64,000 bases of DNA from Jeotgalibaca arthritidis (GTDB taxonomy: Bacteria > Bacillota > Bacilli > Lactobacillales > Aerococcaceae), in contig NZ_CP049740.1 in assembly GCF_011100465.1 (NCBI RefSeq), positions 2,284,097 through 2,348,096 on the forward strand, in the 5' to 3' direction. The position numbers and the translations under genes were made by a program. Positions within the stretch are counted from its first letter, which is position 1, and each line of letters starts with the position of its first letter. Below, piece after piece: positions 26,534 through 33,754 of the stretch. The notes below the pieces were generated by a model that worked only from the letters and a program-made list of their open reading frames with translations, did no database searches and had not been told where the DNA came from.

Positions 26534-26547
26534 TGCAAGCGTTTCAA
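26534..26547. promoter_or_regulatory. cre-like site between ccpA and pepQ
   Basis: TGCAAGCGTTTCAA matches 13 of 14 positions of the degenerate cre consensus TGNAANCGNWNNCA. It lies between the divergent ccpA and pepQ starts, 49-62 bases upstream of the pepQ extended -10, as in other lactic acid bacteria where ccpA/pepQ is autoregulated. Confidence 0.65.
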
Positions 26548-26595
26548 CAATGTTTTCATGAAAATTTCACATGTTCTTTCATTCAATTAATTTCG

Positions 26596-26604
26596 TGTTA
26601 TAAT
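26596..26604 (+). promoter_or_regulatory. Extended -10 promoter of pepQ
   Basis: TGTTATAAT 25 bases upstream of the ATG at 26630, with TAGGAGGAC as ribosome-binding site between them. Confidence 0.7.
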
Positions 26605-26629
26605 GATTTAAACCTTAGGAGGACTAACC

Positions 26630-27754
26630 ATGAACGAAAAAACAATACGTATTTGTAAAACAATGAAAGATGATAATATTGATATCGCCTTTTTCAATAA
26701 CCCTATTGTAATAAATTTTTTAACTGGTTACAAGAGTGAACCTCACGAACGGATTCTAGCAGCAATTTTATTTGCTGACGCTCCACCCCTTCTCTTTACA
26801 CCAGGTTTGGAATTTGAAGTTGCTAAACGACTAACGACAGGCTTTGATGTATTCAGCTATCAAGATACTGAAAATCCCTGGTTAGTCTTGAAAGATAAAC
26901 TTGATAGTCTTGACTTACCTATTCAAAATTGGGCCATTGAAAAAGATTATCTAACCGTTGCTCGAAAAGAGGCGCTAGAAAGAGCCTTCTCAAACAGTCA
27001 GTTTGATTATGACTTTTCACCCTTTTTAGAAGAGTTACGTTTGCAAAAAACAGCGGATGAACTTGTTCTGATGGAAAAAGCTGGCTATTGGGCAGATGAA
27101 GCGATTAAGATTGGTGCTCGAACGCTTAAAGTGGGCGTTACTGAAACAGAAGTTGTTGCCCAAATTGAGTACGAACTGAAAAAACGTGGTATTAGCGAAA
27201 TGAGTTTCGATACGATGGTTTTATTTGGAGACAATGCAGCTAGCCCTCATGGCGAACCTGGTAGTCGTCAACTAAAAGAAAATGAATTTGTTCTTTTTGA
27301 TTTAGGCGTGATGTATAAGGGTTATGCAAGCGATGTAACACGCACCTTATTCTTTGGCGACAAACCAACTGACCACCAATCTCATATTTATCACCTTGTT
27401 CTTGAGGCACACGATCAAGCAATGAAACAAGCAAGCCTATCGCTAACAGCAGAAGAATTAGACGCTATCGCGAGAGACGTGATTGATTCAGAAGGCTATG
27501 GTCAATACTTCAACCACCGTCTAGGTCACGGACTTGGTCAAAGTGTTCATGAGTTTCCTTCTCTTATGAAAGGTAATACAATGAAGCTTGAAAAAAACAT
27601 GTGCTTCTCAATTGAACCAGGTATCTATATCCCTAACGATATTGGCGTGCGTGTTGAAGATTGCGGCTATTTAGATGAGTCAGGATTCCATTCTTTTACG
27701 TCTTTCCCAACTGATATTGCTGCTTACAAAACATTTATCCTATCTGAGCAATAA
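26630..27754 (+). CDS. pepQ: Xaa-Pro dipeptidase PepQ (M24)
   Basis: 374 residues. The creatinase-like N-terminal domain is followed by the M24 catalytic domain: metal ligands in LFDLGVMYKGYASDVTRT, HRLGHGLGQSVHEFP, SIEPGIYIP and GVRVEDCG. It hydrolyses X-Pro dipeptides in the cytoplasm. It differs from the aminopeptidase at 11807 by its pepQ context next to ccpA. It is monocistronic. Confidence 0.93.
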   Translation: MNEKTIRICKTMKDDNIDIAFFNNPIVINFLTGYKSEPHERILAAILFADAPPLLFTPGLEFEVAKRLTTGFDVFSYQDTENPWLVLKDKLDSLDLPIQNWAIEKDYLTVARKEALERAFSNSQFDYDFSPFLEELRLQKTADELVLMEKAGYWADEAIKIGARTLKVGVTETEVVAQIEYELKKRGISEMSFDTMVLFGDNAASPHGEPGSRQLKENEFVLFDLGVMYKGYASDVTRTLFFGDKPTDHQSHIYHLVLEAHDQAMKQASLSLTAEELDAIARDVIDSEGYGQYFNHRLGHGLGQSVHEFPSLMKGNTMKLEKNMCFSIEPGIYIPNDIGVRVEDCGYLDESGFHSFTSFPTDIAAYKTFILSEQ

Positions 27755-27755
27755 A

Positions 27756-27790
27756 AAAATGCTGGTAGTCTTAGTGACTACCAGCATTTT
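27756..27790. terminator. Bidirectional terminator pepQ / ytxH-type gene
   Basis: Perfect 15-bp stem AAAATGCTGGTAGTC with loop TTAGT, A/T runs on both flanks. Confidence 0.88.
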
Positions 27791-27793
27791 ATA

Positions 27794-28219
27794 TTATTTT
27801 GTAACGTTTTCTGCTTCAGCTTTGCCTTCTTCAGCAATCACTTCTGCAACTTCTTTACCATCTTTTGATTTCTCTTTAATATCTGCTACAGACTGAGAGA
27901 CTTCTTCTTTTGCTTTTTTAAAGTCTTCAGATACTTTAGATGATGTTTCACTGAATTGGGATTTTAAGTTTTCGCTTGTATCTTTCAAGCTAACTTTAAT
28001 ATCTTCACCAGTTTCTTTGGCTACTTCAACTAATTCGCTGCCTTTTTCAACAGCAATGTCTGTGTAGTCATAAACTGTGTCCATAAAGTCATTAAACTCA
28101 TCAGAAATATCTTGTCTTAATTCTTTACCTGATTTAGGTGCAAATAACAAAGCTGTAATAGCTGCTGCAGCTCCACCAATAATTGCTCCTAATACAAAAC
28201 CGCCGTCTTTTTTACTCAT
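27794..28219 (-). CDS. YtxH domain-containing envelope/stress protein
   Basis: About 141 residues starting at MSKKDGGF (28219; ATG 28222 is equally possible, GGAG is 6 or 9 bases upstream). One N-terminal transmembrane glycine/alanine-rich segment with GAIIGGAAAAITALLFAPKSGKELR (family signature, residues about 9-33) precedes a highly charged K/E/S helical tail. YtxH proteins are general-stress-associated in Bacillus; function unknown. It is paired with the DUF948 gene upstream, as in many Firmicutes. Confidence 0.85.
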   Translation of the reverse strand: MSKKDGGFVLGAIIGGAAAAITALLFAPKSGKELRQDISDEFNDFMDTVYDYTDIAVEKGSELVEVAKETGEDIKVSLKDTSENLKSQFSETSSKVSEDFKKAKEEVSQSVADIKEKSKDGKEVAEVIAEEGKAEAENVTK

Positions 28220-28259
28220 CATACATCTCTCCTTCAATAAAATTAATTATTTTGTTTTT

Positions 28260-28721
28260 TTAGTAAATCGAAATATCTGTTTCTTTTGCAGCCTTTTGTT
28301 CTTTTCTTCGACGATTCATGGCTGCAGCTGTTCTACCTAAATTATTCATAGTAGAGGCTTTTTTACTTGTCTTACTGCTTTTATTGCTCGTGATGGAACT
28401 TGCTAAATTTCGGGTAGATTGGTTCACGTCTGATACTGTTACGCCAATATCACCGATGGCTGTAAATAATGGGTCTGTTTTACTGATTTTCCCATTTAGG
28501 TCATCCATTAAGGTGTTTGTTTTGTTTAACAATCCTTCTACTTCAATTGCTAAATGGTCCACATCTTTGGTAATAACCGTTATACTATTATTTGCTTCTT
28601 CAGCAATTTTAGATACATCATCTAAAATTTTAGTAGCTTTTCTAATTGCTAATACTAGGAAAAAAACTAATACTGCAAACGCTACAGCTGCGATAAGAGC
28701 AGCAATATTTCCCCAACTCAT
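28260..28721 (-). CDS. DUF948 domain membrane protein (YtxG-like)
   Basis: 153 residues from the ATG at 28721 (a GTG 9 bases earlier is possible; AAGGAG is 12 or 3 bases away). N-terminal membrane helix (about 5-25), then a coiled domain with repeated N/D/T polar heptads (DVSKIAEEANNSITVITKDV) and a basic C-terminus with NRRRKEQKAAK. It forms a two-gene unit with the YtxH-type gene. Function unknown. Confidence 0.82.
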   Translation of the reverse strand: MSWGNIAALIAAVAFAVLVFFLVLAIRKATKILDDVSKIAEEANNSITVITKDVDHLAIEVEGLLNKTNTLMDDLNGKISKTDPLFTAIGDIGVTVSDVNQSTRNLASSITSNKSSKTSKKASTMNNLGRTAAAMNRRRKEQKAAKETDISIY

Positions 28722-28806
28722 AAGAACCACTCACTCCTTTTCGTTTATTCATAAGCACTAGCTTGCTTCTAGAAAACAGCATCATGTTTATGTTCTGCTT
28801 AATAAA

Positions 28807-28815
28807 ATAATACCA
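28807..28815 (-). promoter_or_regulatory. Extended -10 promoter of the DUF948-ytxH unit
   Basis: Minus-strand TGGTATTAT about 85 bases upstream of the DUF948 start; -35 weak. Confidence 0.45.
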
Positions 28816-28857
28816 TAAGGGTTTTCATTATGCTATTGAAACCACTTTTTTTAAACT

Positions 28858-28886
28858 TTGACCTCACTCTTTAAACGTGTTAGTCT
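28858..28886 (+). promoter_or_regulatory. Possible promoter of mscS-type gene
   Basis: TTGACC, 17 bases, TAGTCT preceded by TGT. The -10 hexamer is poor; the -35 is good. Confidence 0.4.
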
Positions 28887-28918
28887 TTGAGTAGATTTTT
28901 ATTTAAAGGTGGGATTTG

Positions 28919-29821
28919 ATGGTTGTATTGAATACAGTAACAAATAATGCAGTGGATGAAACGATTCAAAACGTCACAGAGTCATCCAACTATATTGTGA
29001 GGTGGTGGAACAGTATTGATTGGACCGATATCATCGCACAAGTGATGACAAAATCTATTCACATTCTCTTCATTTTAATCTTATTTATGGTGATCAGACG
29101 GATTATCAAATTCTTTTTAAAGCGAGCATTTTCTACTAGAAGCAAACGACAAACCTTCTCCATAAATAGACGAAATACCATTTACAAAATGGTTGATAAT
29201 GCCGTCTCTTACGCCCTATCATTTTTCCTCATCTATACCCTTTTATCTATTATGGGTATTCCCGTTTCAACTTTATTAGCTGGTGCAGGAATTGCGGGGA
29301 TTGCCATTGGTTTAGGAGCTCAGTCCTTTATTAGTGATATTGTTAATGGGTTTTTTATCTTACTGGAAAATCAATTTGATGTGGGAGATTCTGTAACCAT
29401 CGGTGAGTTTTCTGGTTCGGTTGTGTCCATTGGCCTGCGTTCAACGCAGTTAAAAGGGTTTGATGGCACTCACCACTTTTTACCTAATCACACTATTGAT
29501 GCTATTTCAAATAACTCGCGCAATGATATGCGTGCATTGATTGAGCTCACACTTTACCCGGATAGTGATTTTGAAAAAATTAAATCGATCATTGAAGAAA
29601 AGAATAATCAGTTGGTAACCGAATATCCTGAAATCGTTAGAGGACCAAATTATGTTGGCCCTACAAACCTAGGGAATGGTTTGGTGACTTATAGTGCTGT
29701 TTTTTATACTTTAAATGGTCAACAATTTCGCATTCGTGATACCTTTTTAGCAGAATATTTGGCAGCTCTAAAAGAAGCAAATATCGAACTGCCGAAACAT
29801 GGCATTTTAAACGCTAAATAA
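28919..29821 (+). CDS. Small-conductance mechanosensitive channel, MscS family (YkuT-like)
   Basis: 300 residues from the ATG at 28919 (AAGGTGG 6 bases upstream; the TTG just before is less likely). Three membrane segments: about 35-60, 85-110 and the glycine/alanine-rich pore helix TM3 at 115-145 (AGAGIAGIAIGLGAQSFISD). It continues with the MscS beta domain IVNGFFILLENQFDVGDSV. It releases osmolytes on hypo-osmotic shock. No export-cofactor domains. It is monocistronic. Confidence 0.9.
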   Translation: MVVLNTVTNNAVDETIQNVTESSNYIVRWWNSIDWTDIIAQVMTKSIHILFILILFMVIRRIIKFFLKRAFSTRSKRQTFSINRRNTIYKMVDNAVSYALSFFLIYTLLSIMGIPVSTLLAGAGIAGIAIGLGAQSFISDIVNGFFILLENQFDVGDSVTIGEFSGSVVSIGLRSTQLKGFDGTHHFLPNHTIDAISNNSRNDMRALIELTLYPDSDFEKIKSIIEEKNNQLVTEYPEIVRGPNYVGPTNLGNGLVTYSAVFYTLNGQQFRIRDTFLAEYLAALKEANIELPKHGILNAK

Positions 29822-29830
29822 GACAGGACA

Positions 29831-29874
29831 AACGCCCATAAGATAGTTACATATTTTGTGGGCGTTCTTTTTTT
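29831..29874 (+). terminator. Terminator of mscS-type gene
   Basis: Stem AACGCCCA/TGGGCGTT with a long, partly paired A/T-rich loop, then CTTTTTTTT. Confidence 0.8.
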
Positions 29875-29887
29875 TCTCGATTGAACC

Positions 29888-29923
29888 ATACACGCTATAA
29901 AAATAAGCTGTGTCTTACATTAG
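29888..29923. repeat. Partial copy of a small interspersed element
   Basis: Contains ATACA, AATAA and GCTGTGTCTTACAT in the same order as the left half of the palindromic element at 52383-52468 (ATACA, AATAA, GCTGTATCTTACAT). The right half is missing here. It is squeezed between two terminators in an intergenic gap. Whether the similarity is real homology needs more copies. Confidence 0.35.
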
Positions 29924-29934
29924 CTTGGAATAAT

Positions 29935-29964
29935 AAAAACGATTGAGCTCTCTCAATCGTTTTT
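29935..29964 (-). terminator. Terminator of cbpB
   Basis: Perfect 13-bp stem AAAAACGATTGAG with loop CTCT, ending in T runs on both strands, 11 bases after the cbpB stop. Confidence 0.85.
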
Positions 29965-29975
29965 GTTTAAACTAC

Positions 29976-30458
29976 TTATTGTTTTAGTATCAATTTCTCT
30001 TTTAAATCATATTCATGATGTAATTCATGGACTAAATGATTAACACGTCCTAGAATCTCTTTACGAGTCACAATACCGTTAAAGTAACCTTCATCATCTA
30101 CAACACATAAAAAGTTATGATCAATTAATTTATTTAAAACTTCTTCTAGCTCAAATGACGTTGGTATAATCGGTACATTTTTATCCATAACCTCTTCAAC
30201 AGTCAATTTTTCCATTTCTTCAAATCGAATCGAATCAACAGCCATAATCGCATTAATAATCATTGGCATTGAAATTATACCTTTGATTCTCGATTCATTA
30301 TCTAAAACAGGAATAGAACTATATTTTACTTGCGATAATACTAATAATGCATGGTAGAGATTGTTATTACAATTTAGGTTAGCAACGTTTTCGCTTGAAA
30401 CGATAAAAGGTTTCCCGTTATCGAAAAGTAAAACAGATTGGACTTCCTTGCTAATCAT
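29976..30458 (-). CDS. cbpB: CBS-domain c-di-AMP-binding protein CbpB/DarB-like
   Basis: 160 residues from the ATG at 30458 (GAGGAGG 9 bases upstream); 14 upstream codons are discarded. Two CBS motifs (about 15-75 and 85-145) with VKYSSIPVLDNESRIKGIIS and NFLCVVDDEGYFNGIVTR. Listeria CbpB and Bacillus DarB of this size bind c-di-AMP and regulate RelA/pyruvate carboxylase; the same role is inferred. It lies near the MscS-type gene, as ykuL and ykuT do in Bacillus. A TATAAT -10 is at 30492-30497. Confidence 0.8.
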   Translation of the reverse strand: MISKEVQSVLLFDNGKPFIVSSENVANLNCNNNLYHALLVLSQVKYSSIPVLDNESRIKGIISMPMIINAIMAVDSIRFEEMEKLTVEEVMDKNVPIIPTSFELEEVLNKLIDHNFLCVVDDEGYFNGIVTRKEILGRVNHLVHELHHEYDLKEKLILKQ

Positions 30459-30547
30459 TTCCAAAATCCTCCTCGTGTATACGCTTCTTTTATTATACAC
30501 TTTTATCTGTTATTCATAATCACCCAAACACTCTATTTAATCATTTT

Positions 30548-31069
30548 TTAAAGTTCTGTTTGTGTCCATTTTTTACCTAAAGAAGGAATCTCTTTATGCT
30601 TATCATTGTAAACTTTTAGTTCTACAGCTTCTTCTGTAGCATCTAATAAACAATAGGTCTTCTCATAAACCGATCCTCTTGGGCTTTTAATACTGCCCGG
30701 GTTAATAAAAAAGACACCCGCTTCGTAGTCTGCCGCAAGGATATGGGAGTGGCCGTAAAAAACAAAGCGCAAAGCTTCTGCTTCAGCGAATGCTTTTAGT
30801 TTATCTAAGCTCCACTTCACATCATGATAGTGTCCATGAACAATGCCATAGGGATACTCAAGACTTCGCTCCACATGACTCAAGTTAAAATCGCCATAAT
30901 AGTCACAATTCCCTGCGACTGTATCCATAACGCCCCATACTAAATCACGATCACTAAGTTCTGAATCACCACAATGGACAAACTTATCTACCTTATCTTG
31001 ATAACGATTGACTAACTGATTTAGAATATGACTATCTCCATGACTATCGCTGACAATCAATAAACGCAT
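30548..31069 (-). CDS. YfcE/YsnB-type metallophosphodiesterase
   Basis: 173 residues. Calcineurin-like phosphoesterase with metal-binding signatures SDSHGD (about 7-12), HCGDSE, GNCD, HGHYHD and YGHSH plus INPGSIKSPRG. The MJ0936/YfcE family hydrolyses small phosphodiesters in vitro; the natural substrate is unknown. It is the last gene of racE-rdgB-ysnB, a common Firmicutes order, with an 11-bp gap to rdgB. Confidence 0.88.
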   Translation of the reverse strand: MRLLIVSDSHGDSHILNQLVNRYQDKVDKFVHCGDSELSDRDLVWGVMDTVAGNCDYYGDFNLSHVERSLEYPYGIVHGHYHDVKWSLDKLKAFAEAEALRFVFYGHSHILAADYEAGVFFINPGSIKSPRGSVYEKTYCLLDATEEAVELKVYNDKHKEIPSLGKKWTQTEL

Positions 31070-31080
31070 GCTATCGCTCC

Positions 31081-31686
31081 TTACTCAAACCATTCTGAGA
31101 TCTGTTTGTCTAATTCTTTTAACGCAAGAGCACGATGGCTAATGGTGTTTTTTTCATCTTCTGACAATTCTGCAACTGACTTCCCTAATTCAGGTAAGAA
31201 AAAGATCGGATCATAGCCAAAGCCTGAGTCTCCTTGAGGAAATTGGGCAATTTCTCCTTGAAATTTACCTTCTACTACAAGTGACTCTTTTCCTGGTTTA
31301 CTTAATACTAAGGTGCAATGGAAATGAGCTGAACGATCCACGTCCGTCATTTCACCTAGCATCGCTAATACCTTAGCGTTATTGCGTGCATCATTCTTCT
31401 CTTCTCCAGAAAAACGCGCTGAGAAAACACCTGGCGCACCATCTAAAGCATCGATACATAAGCCCGAATCATCAGCCAAAACAGCTGTTTGAAGAAGCTC
31501 ACTAATCGTTTCGGCTTTTAACCGCGCATTATCTTCAAACGTGTAGCCAGTTTCTTTAACATCCTCGATTTCAGGATAATCCAATAAGGTCTTAATATAA
31601 TAGCCTTTTGGTTCAAGCATTTGTTTGAATTCTTTTGCTTTTCCTTCATTCTTAGTCGCAATAATAATAGTCTTTTGTTCACTCAT
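31081..31686 (-). CDS. rdgB: XTP/dITP (non-canonical purine NTP) pyrophosphatase
   Basis: 201 residues. Ham1/RdgB fold with IATKNEGKAKEF near the N-terminus, ADDSGLCIDALDGAPGVFSAR (about 72-92) and GDSGFGYDPIFFLPE and SHRALALKEL near the C-terminus. It removes inosine and xanthosine triphosphates from the nucleotide pool. The 14-bp gap to racE indicates co-transcription. Confidence 0.93.
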   Translation of the reverse strand: MSEQKTIIIATKNEGKAKEFKQMLEPKGYYIKTLLDYPEIEDVKETGYTFEDNARLKAETISELLQTAVLADDSGLCIDALDGAPGVFSARFSGEEKNDARNNAKVLAMLGEMTDVDRSAHFHCTLVLSKPGKESLVVEGKFQGEIAQFPQGDSGFGYDPIFFLPELGKSVAELSEDEKNTISHRALALKELDKQISEWFE

Positions 31687-31700
31687 TTTAATAATCCCCT

Positions 31701-32510
31701 TTAACGGTTTTCTACCTCTGCCTTTTCAACTGTTAATCCCTCTATTCCCAACCATTGACTCGCAATGTCAGAGAATAGCTTTGTTGAGCCTGTCGTGAAA
31801 AAGCGATTTTCCATTTTTTCATCACCACTTAAGGCAGCGATTTGGTGGTAGTCTAAAATTGTACTCACTTCAGAAACGGTTTCAGCTCCTGAATCGACTA
31901 AATGGACATGATCACCCATGACATTTTGAATAATGGGTTTCAATAACGGATAATGTGTGCAGCCTAGAATAAGGGTATCAATATTTAACTTGGCTAAGGG
32001 CTGTAAGCTTTCAAAAACGACTTTCTTAGCGATAGAGGAATGATATTGATTACTTTCAACTAGGGGAACAAATTTTGGACAGCTAATACTATTGATATAG
32101 AGTGACGCGTCCTTATCAAGTAGGGTCTTTTCATAGACACCACTATCAATTGTTCCTTGTGTTCCGATCACACCAATACGATGATTGTTAGAATACTTCA
32201 GTGCTGCTCGGCTACCTGGTAAAATAACCCCGATAACTGGAATATCTACCCGTTTTCGAATATCATCCAAAGCCACAGCTGTAGCAGTATTACATGCGAT
32301 AACAAGTAATTTGATATCTTGCTTCATTAAAAATTGTGTCAGTTCCCACGTAAATTCAACCACTTCTTCAGCTGGCCTAGGACCGTACGGGCAACGCGCA
32401 TTATCACCGATATAGTAAAAAGATTCATTAGGTAGTTGTCTCATTGCTTGCTTAACAACGGTTAATCCACCTACACCAGAATCTAAAAATCCGATTGCTT
32501 TTTTTCTCAT
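31701..32510 (-). CDS. racE: Glutamate racemase
   Basis: 269 residues. [21 protein letters not shown], the catalytic cysteine in [11 protein letters not shown] (about 73) and the second catalytic cysteine in LGCTHYPLL (about 183). It makes D-glutamate for peptidoglycan. The ATG follows AAGGGAAAG. First gene of the racE-rdgB-phosphodiesterase unit. Confidence 0.95.
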   Translation of the reverse strand: MRKKAIGFLDSGVGGLTVVKQAMRQLPNESFYYIGDNARCPYGPRPAEEVVEFTWELTQFLMKQDIKLLVIACNTATAVALDDIRKRVDIPVIGVILPGSRAALKYSNNHRIGVIGTQGTIDSGVYEKTLLDKDASLYINSISCPKFVPLVESNQYHSSIAKKVVFESLQPLAKLNIDTLILGCTHYPLLKPIIQNVMGDHVHLVDSGAETVSEVSTILDYHQIAALSGDEKMENRFFTTGSTKLFSDIASQWLGIEGLTVEKAEVENR

Positions 32511-32547
32511 GATATCTTTCCCTTACCTACATTTGATTACTAGAAAT

Positions 32548-32556
32548 ATTATAACA
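32548..32556 (-). promoter_or_regulatory. Extended -10 promoter of racE
   Basis: Minus-strand TGTTATAAT about 38 bases upstream of the racE ATG. Confidence 0.6.
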
Positions 32557-32641
32557 AATAATAAACAGATTCGCTTAGATATGATACAATGACTTTGATA
32601 GATTTTCATTAAGATTCTGAGTCAGTTTATTCAATAATAGT

Positions 32642-32668
32642 AAGGGCTGGAACATTGTTCCAGCCCTT
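32642..32668 (-). terminator. Hairpin after the 37-residue ORF
   Basis: 12-13-bp perfect stem AAGGGCTGGAAC/GTTCCAGCCCTT with a tiny ATT loop. It lacks a U run on either strand. Similar GGCTGG-A-C hairpins are frequent between genes in enterococci; another lies at 36174-36197. Confidence 0.5.
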
Positions 32669-32684
32669 CTGTAATCAGCTATCT

Positions 32685-32798
32685 TTATTTTCTACCATTT
32701 AACTGGCTAGCACGTTCTTCTTCTCTCCAGTTTTGAATGTATTTATAGACTGGCAAGATTAGAAAAATTAAGCCAATCCATTTTCTTAAATTTCTCAT
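32685..32798 (-). CDS. Small predicted membrane protein (37 residues)
   Basis: ATG at 32798 with AAAGGGTG 8 bases upstream. The product begins MRNLRKWIGLIFLILPVY, with a basic start followed by one hydrophobic helix (about 8-18), then a polar charged tail ending NGRK. Good ribosome-binding site, sensible topology and a hairpin after the stop support a real gene. I do not recognise a family. It stands divergent to the DUF2507 gene and upstream of the racE promoter on the same strand. Confidence 0.6.
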   Translation of the reverse strand: MRNLRKWIGLIFLILPVYKYIQNWREEERASQLNGRK

Positions 32799-32908
32799 TT
32801 GATTAGCACCCTTTCTAAAAAATCATTCATCCTATGTTTTTATTATGCCTGATTTTTAAGGAAAATGCTAATCATACACTATTAACTGTTTTAAAGAGAG
32901 GTTATCAA

Positions 32909-33328
32909 ATGTCAACTAATGATCGCGAAGAACTCATTAATAGCGAGCACTTTCCCGTTATTATGATTCGAGACTTTTTACTCAATAATATTTTAGGTCA
33001 GGAAACTGATGATATCTTGTATTGGAGCGGTAAACAACTGGCACGGCAATTTCCATTAATTCATGTCAAAGATTTGCAAGAGTCTTTCCGATATTGTGGA
33101 TTTGGCACACTTAGCCTTCATAAAGAGGAACGACACCGCGATATTTACTATTTAACAGGCTCTATTATAGAGACTCGTTTACTTAAACCTGATGCATCCT
33201 TTCATTTAGAAGCAGGATTTCTTGCTGAACAAATTGAATTAACAAAAGGAAAGCCGTGCGAAGTACAAGTCAAGCATCCCGAACAAGCCATTACCGATAC
33301 GGTTCAATTAATTGTTAATTATGAATAA
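32909..33328 (+). CDS. DUF2507 protein (YslB-like)
   Basis: 139 residues from the ATG at 32909 (AGAGAGG 7 bases upstream); the open frame extends 25 codons upstream with no start signal. Alpha/beta protein resembling the V4R/heme-NO-binding-like fold: VIMIRDFLLNNILGQETDDILYW near the N-terminus, FLAEQIELTKGKPCEVQVK near the end. Function unknown. In this group it commonly sits close to trxA or racE. Confidence 0.82.
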   Translation: MSTNDREELINSEHFPVIMIRDFLLNNILGQETDDILYWSGKQLARQFPLIHVKDLQESFRYCGFGTLSLHKEERHRDIYYLTGSIIETRLLKPDASFHLEAGFLAEQIELTKGKPCEVQVKHPEQAITDTVQLIVNYE

Positions 33329-33365
33329 AAAAAGTAGCGACATGTGTTGTGTCGCTACTTTTTTT
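33327..33365. terminator. Bidirectional terminator DUF2507 gene / trxA
   Basis: Stem AAAAAAAGTAGCGACA/TGTCGCTACTTTTTTT around a 7-base loop. Confidence 0.9.
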
Positions 33366-33367
33366 AA

Positions 33368-33679
33368 TTAGATATATTGTTCTAATACTTCTTCAAGGCG
33401 TTCTTTTGGTGTGAAACCAACTAGTTTCTCTACTACTTCGCCATCTTTTTTAACAAGTAGTGTTGGAATTCCCATTACGCCAAACTCTTGAGGTGTTGCT
33501 GGGTTAGCGTCTACGTCCATTTTTGCAAATGATACTTTGTCGCCCATTTCCTCATCTAATTCGTCAATGATTGGTGATTGCATACGGCAAGGACCACACC
33601 ATGTTGCCCAAAAGTCAACTAAGACTACCCCATCTTTTGTTTCTGTTTCAAAGTTTGAATCTGTTAATGCTTTAACCAT
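33368..33679 (-). CDS. trxA: Thioredoxin
   Basis: 103 residues. Classic redox motif WATWCGPCRMQ (Cys at about 28 and 31), cis-Pro loop in MGIPTLLVKKDGE. Major cytosolic disulfide reductant. AGGGAGG precedes the ATG, and a TGCTATAAT promoter lies upstream. Confidence 0.96.
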   Translation of the reverse strand: MVKALTDSNFETETKDGVVLVDFWATWCGPCRMQSPIIDELDEEMGDKVSFAKMDVDANPATPQEFGVMGIPTLLVKKDGEVVEKLVGFTPKERLEEVLEQYI

Positions 33680-33716
33680 TTTTATATTTCCTCCCTTTAT
33701 CTCTATTCATAATCAC

Positions 33717-33725
33717 ATTATAGCA
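33717..33725 (-). promoter_or_regulatory. Extended -10 promoter of trxA
   Basis: Minus-strand TGCTATAAT 38 bases upstream of the trxA ATG; it separates trxA from mutS2. Confidence 0.6.
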
Positions 33726-33754
33726 AAGTTACTTTTTGTTAGCTAGGTATCTGC

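Noticed and set aside
28318..28761. 147-codon plus-strand hydrophobic frame
   Set aside because: Antisense shadow of the DUF948 gene, which has SD, family pattern and operon context on the other strand.
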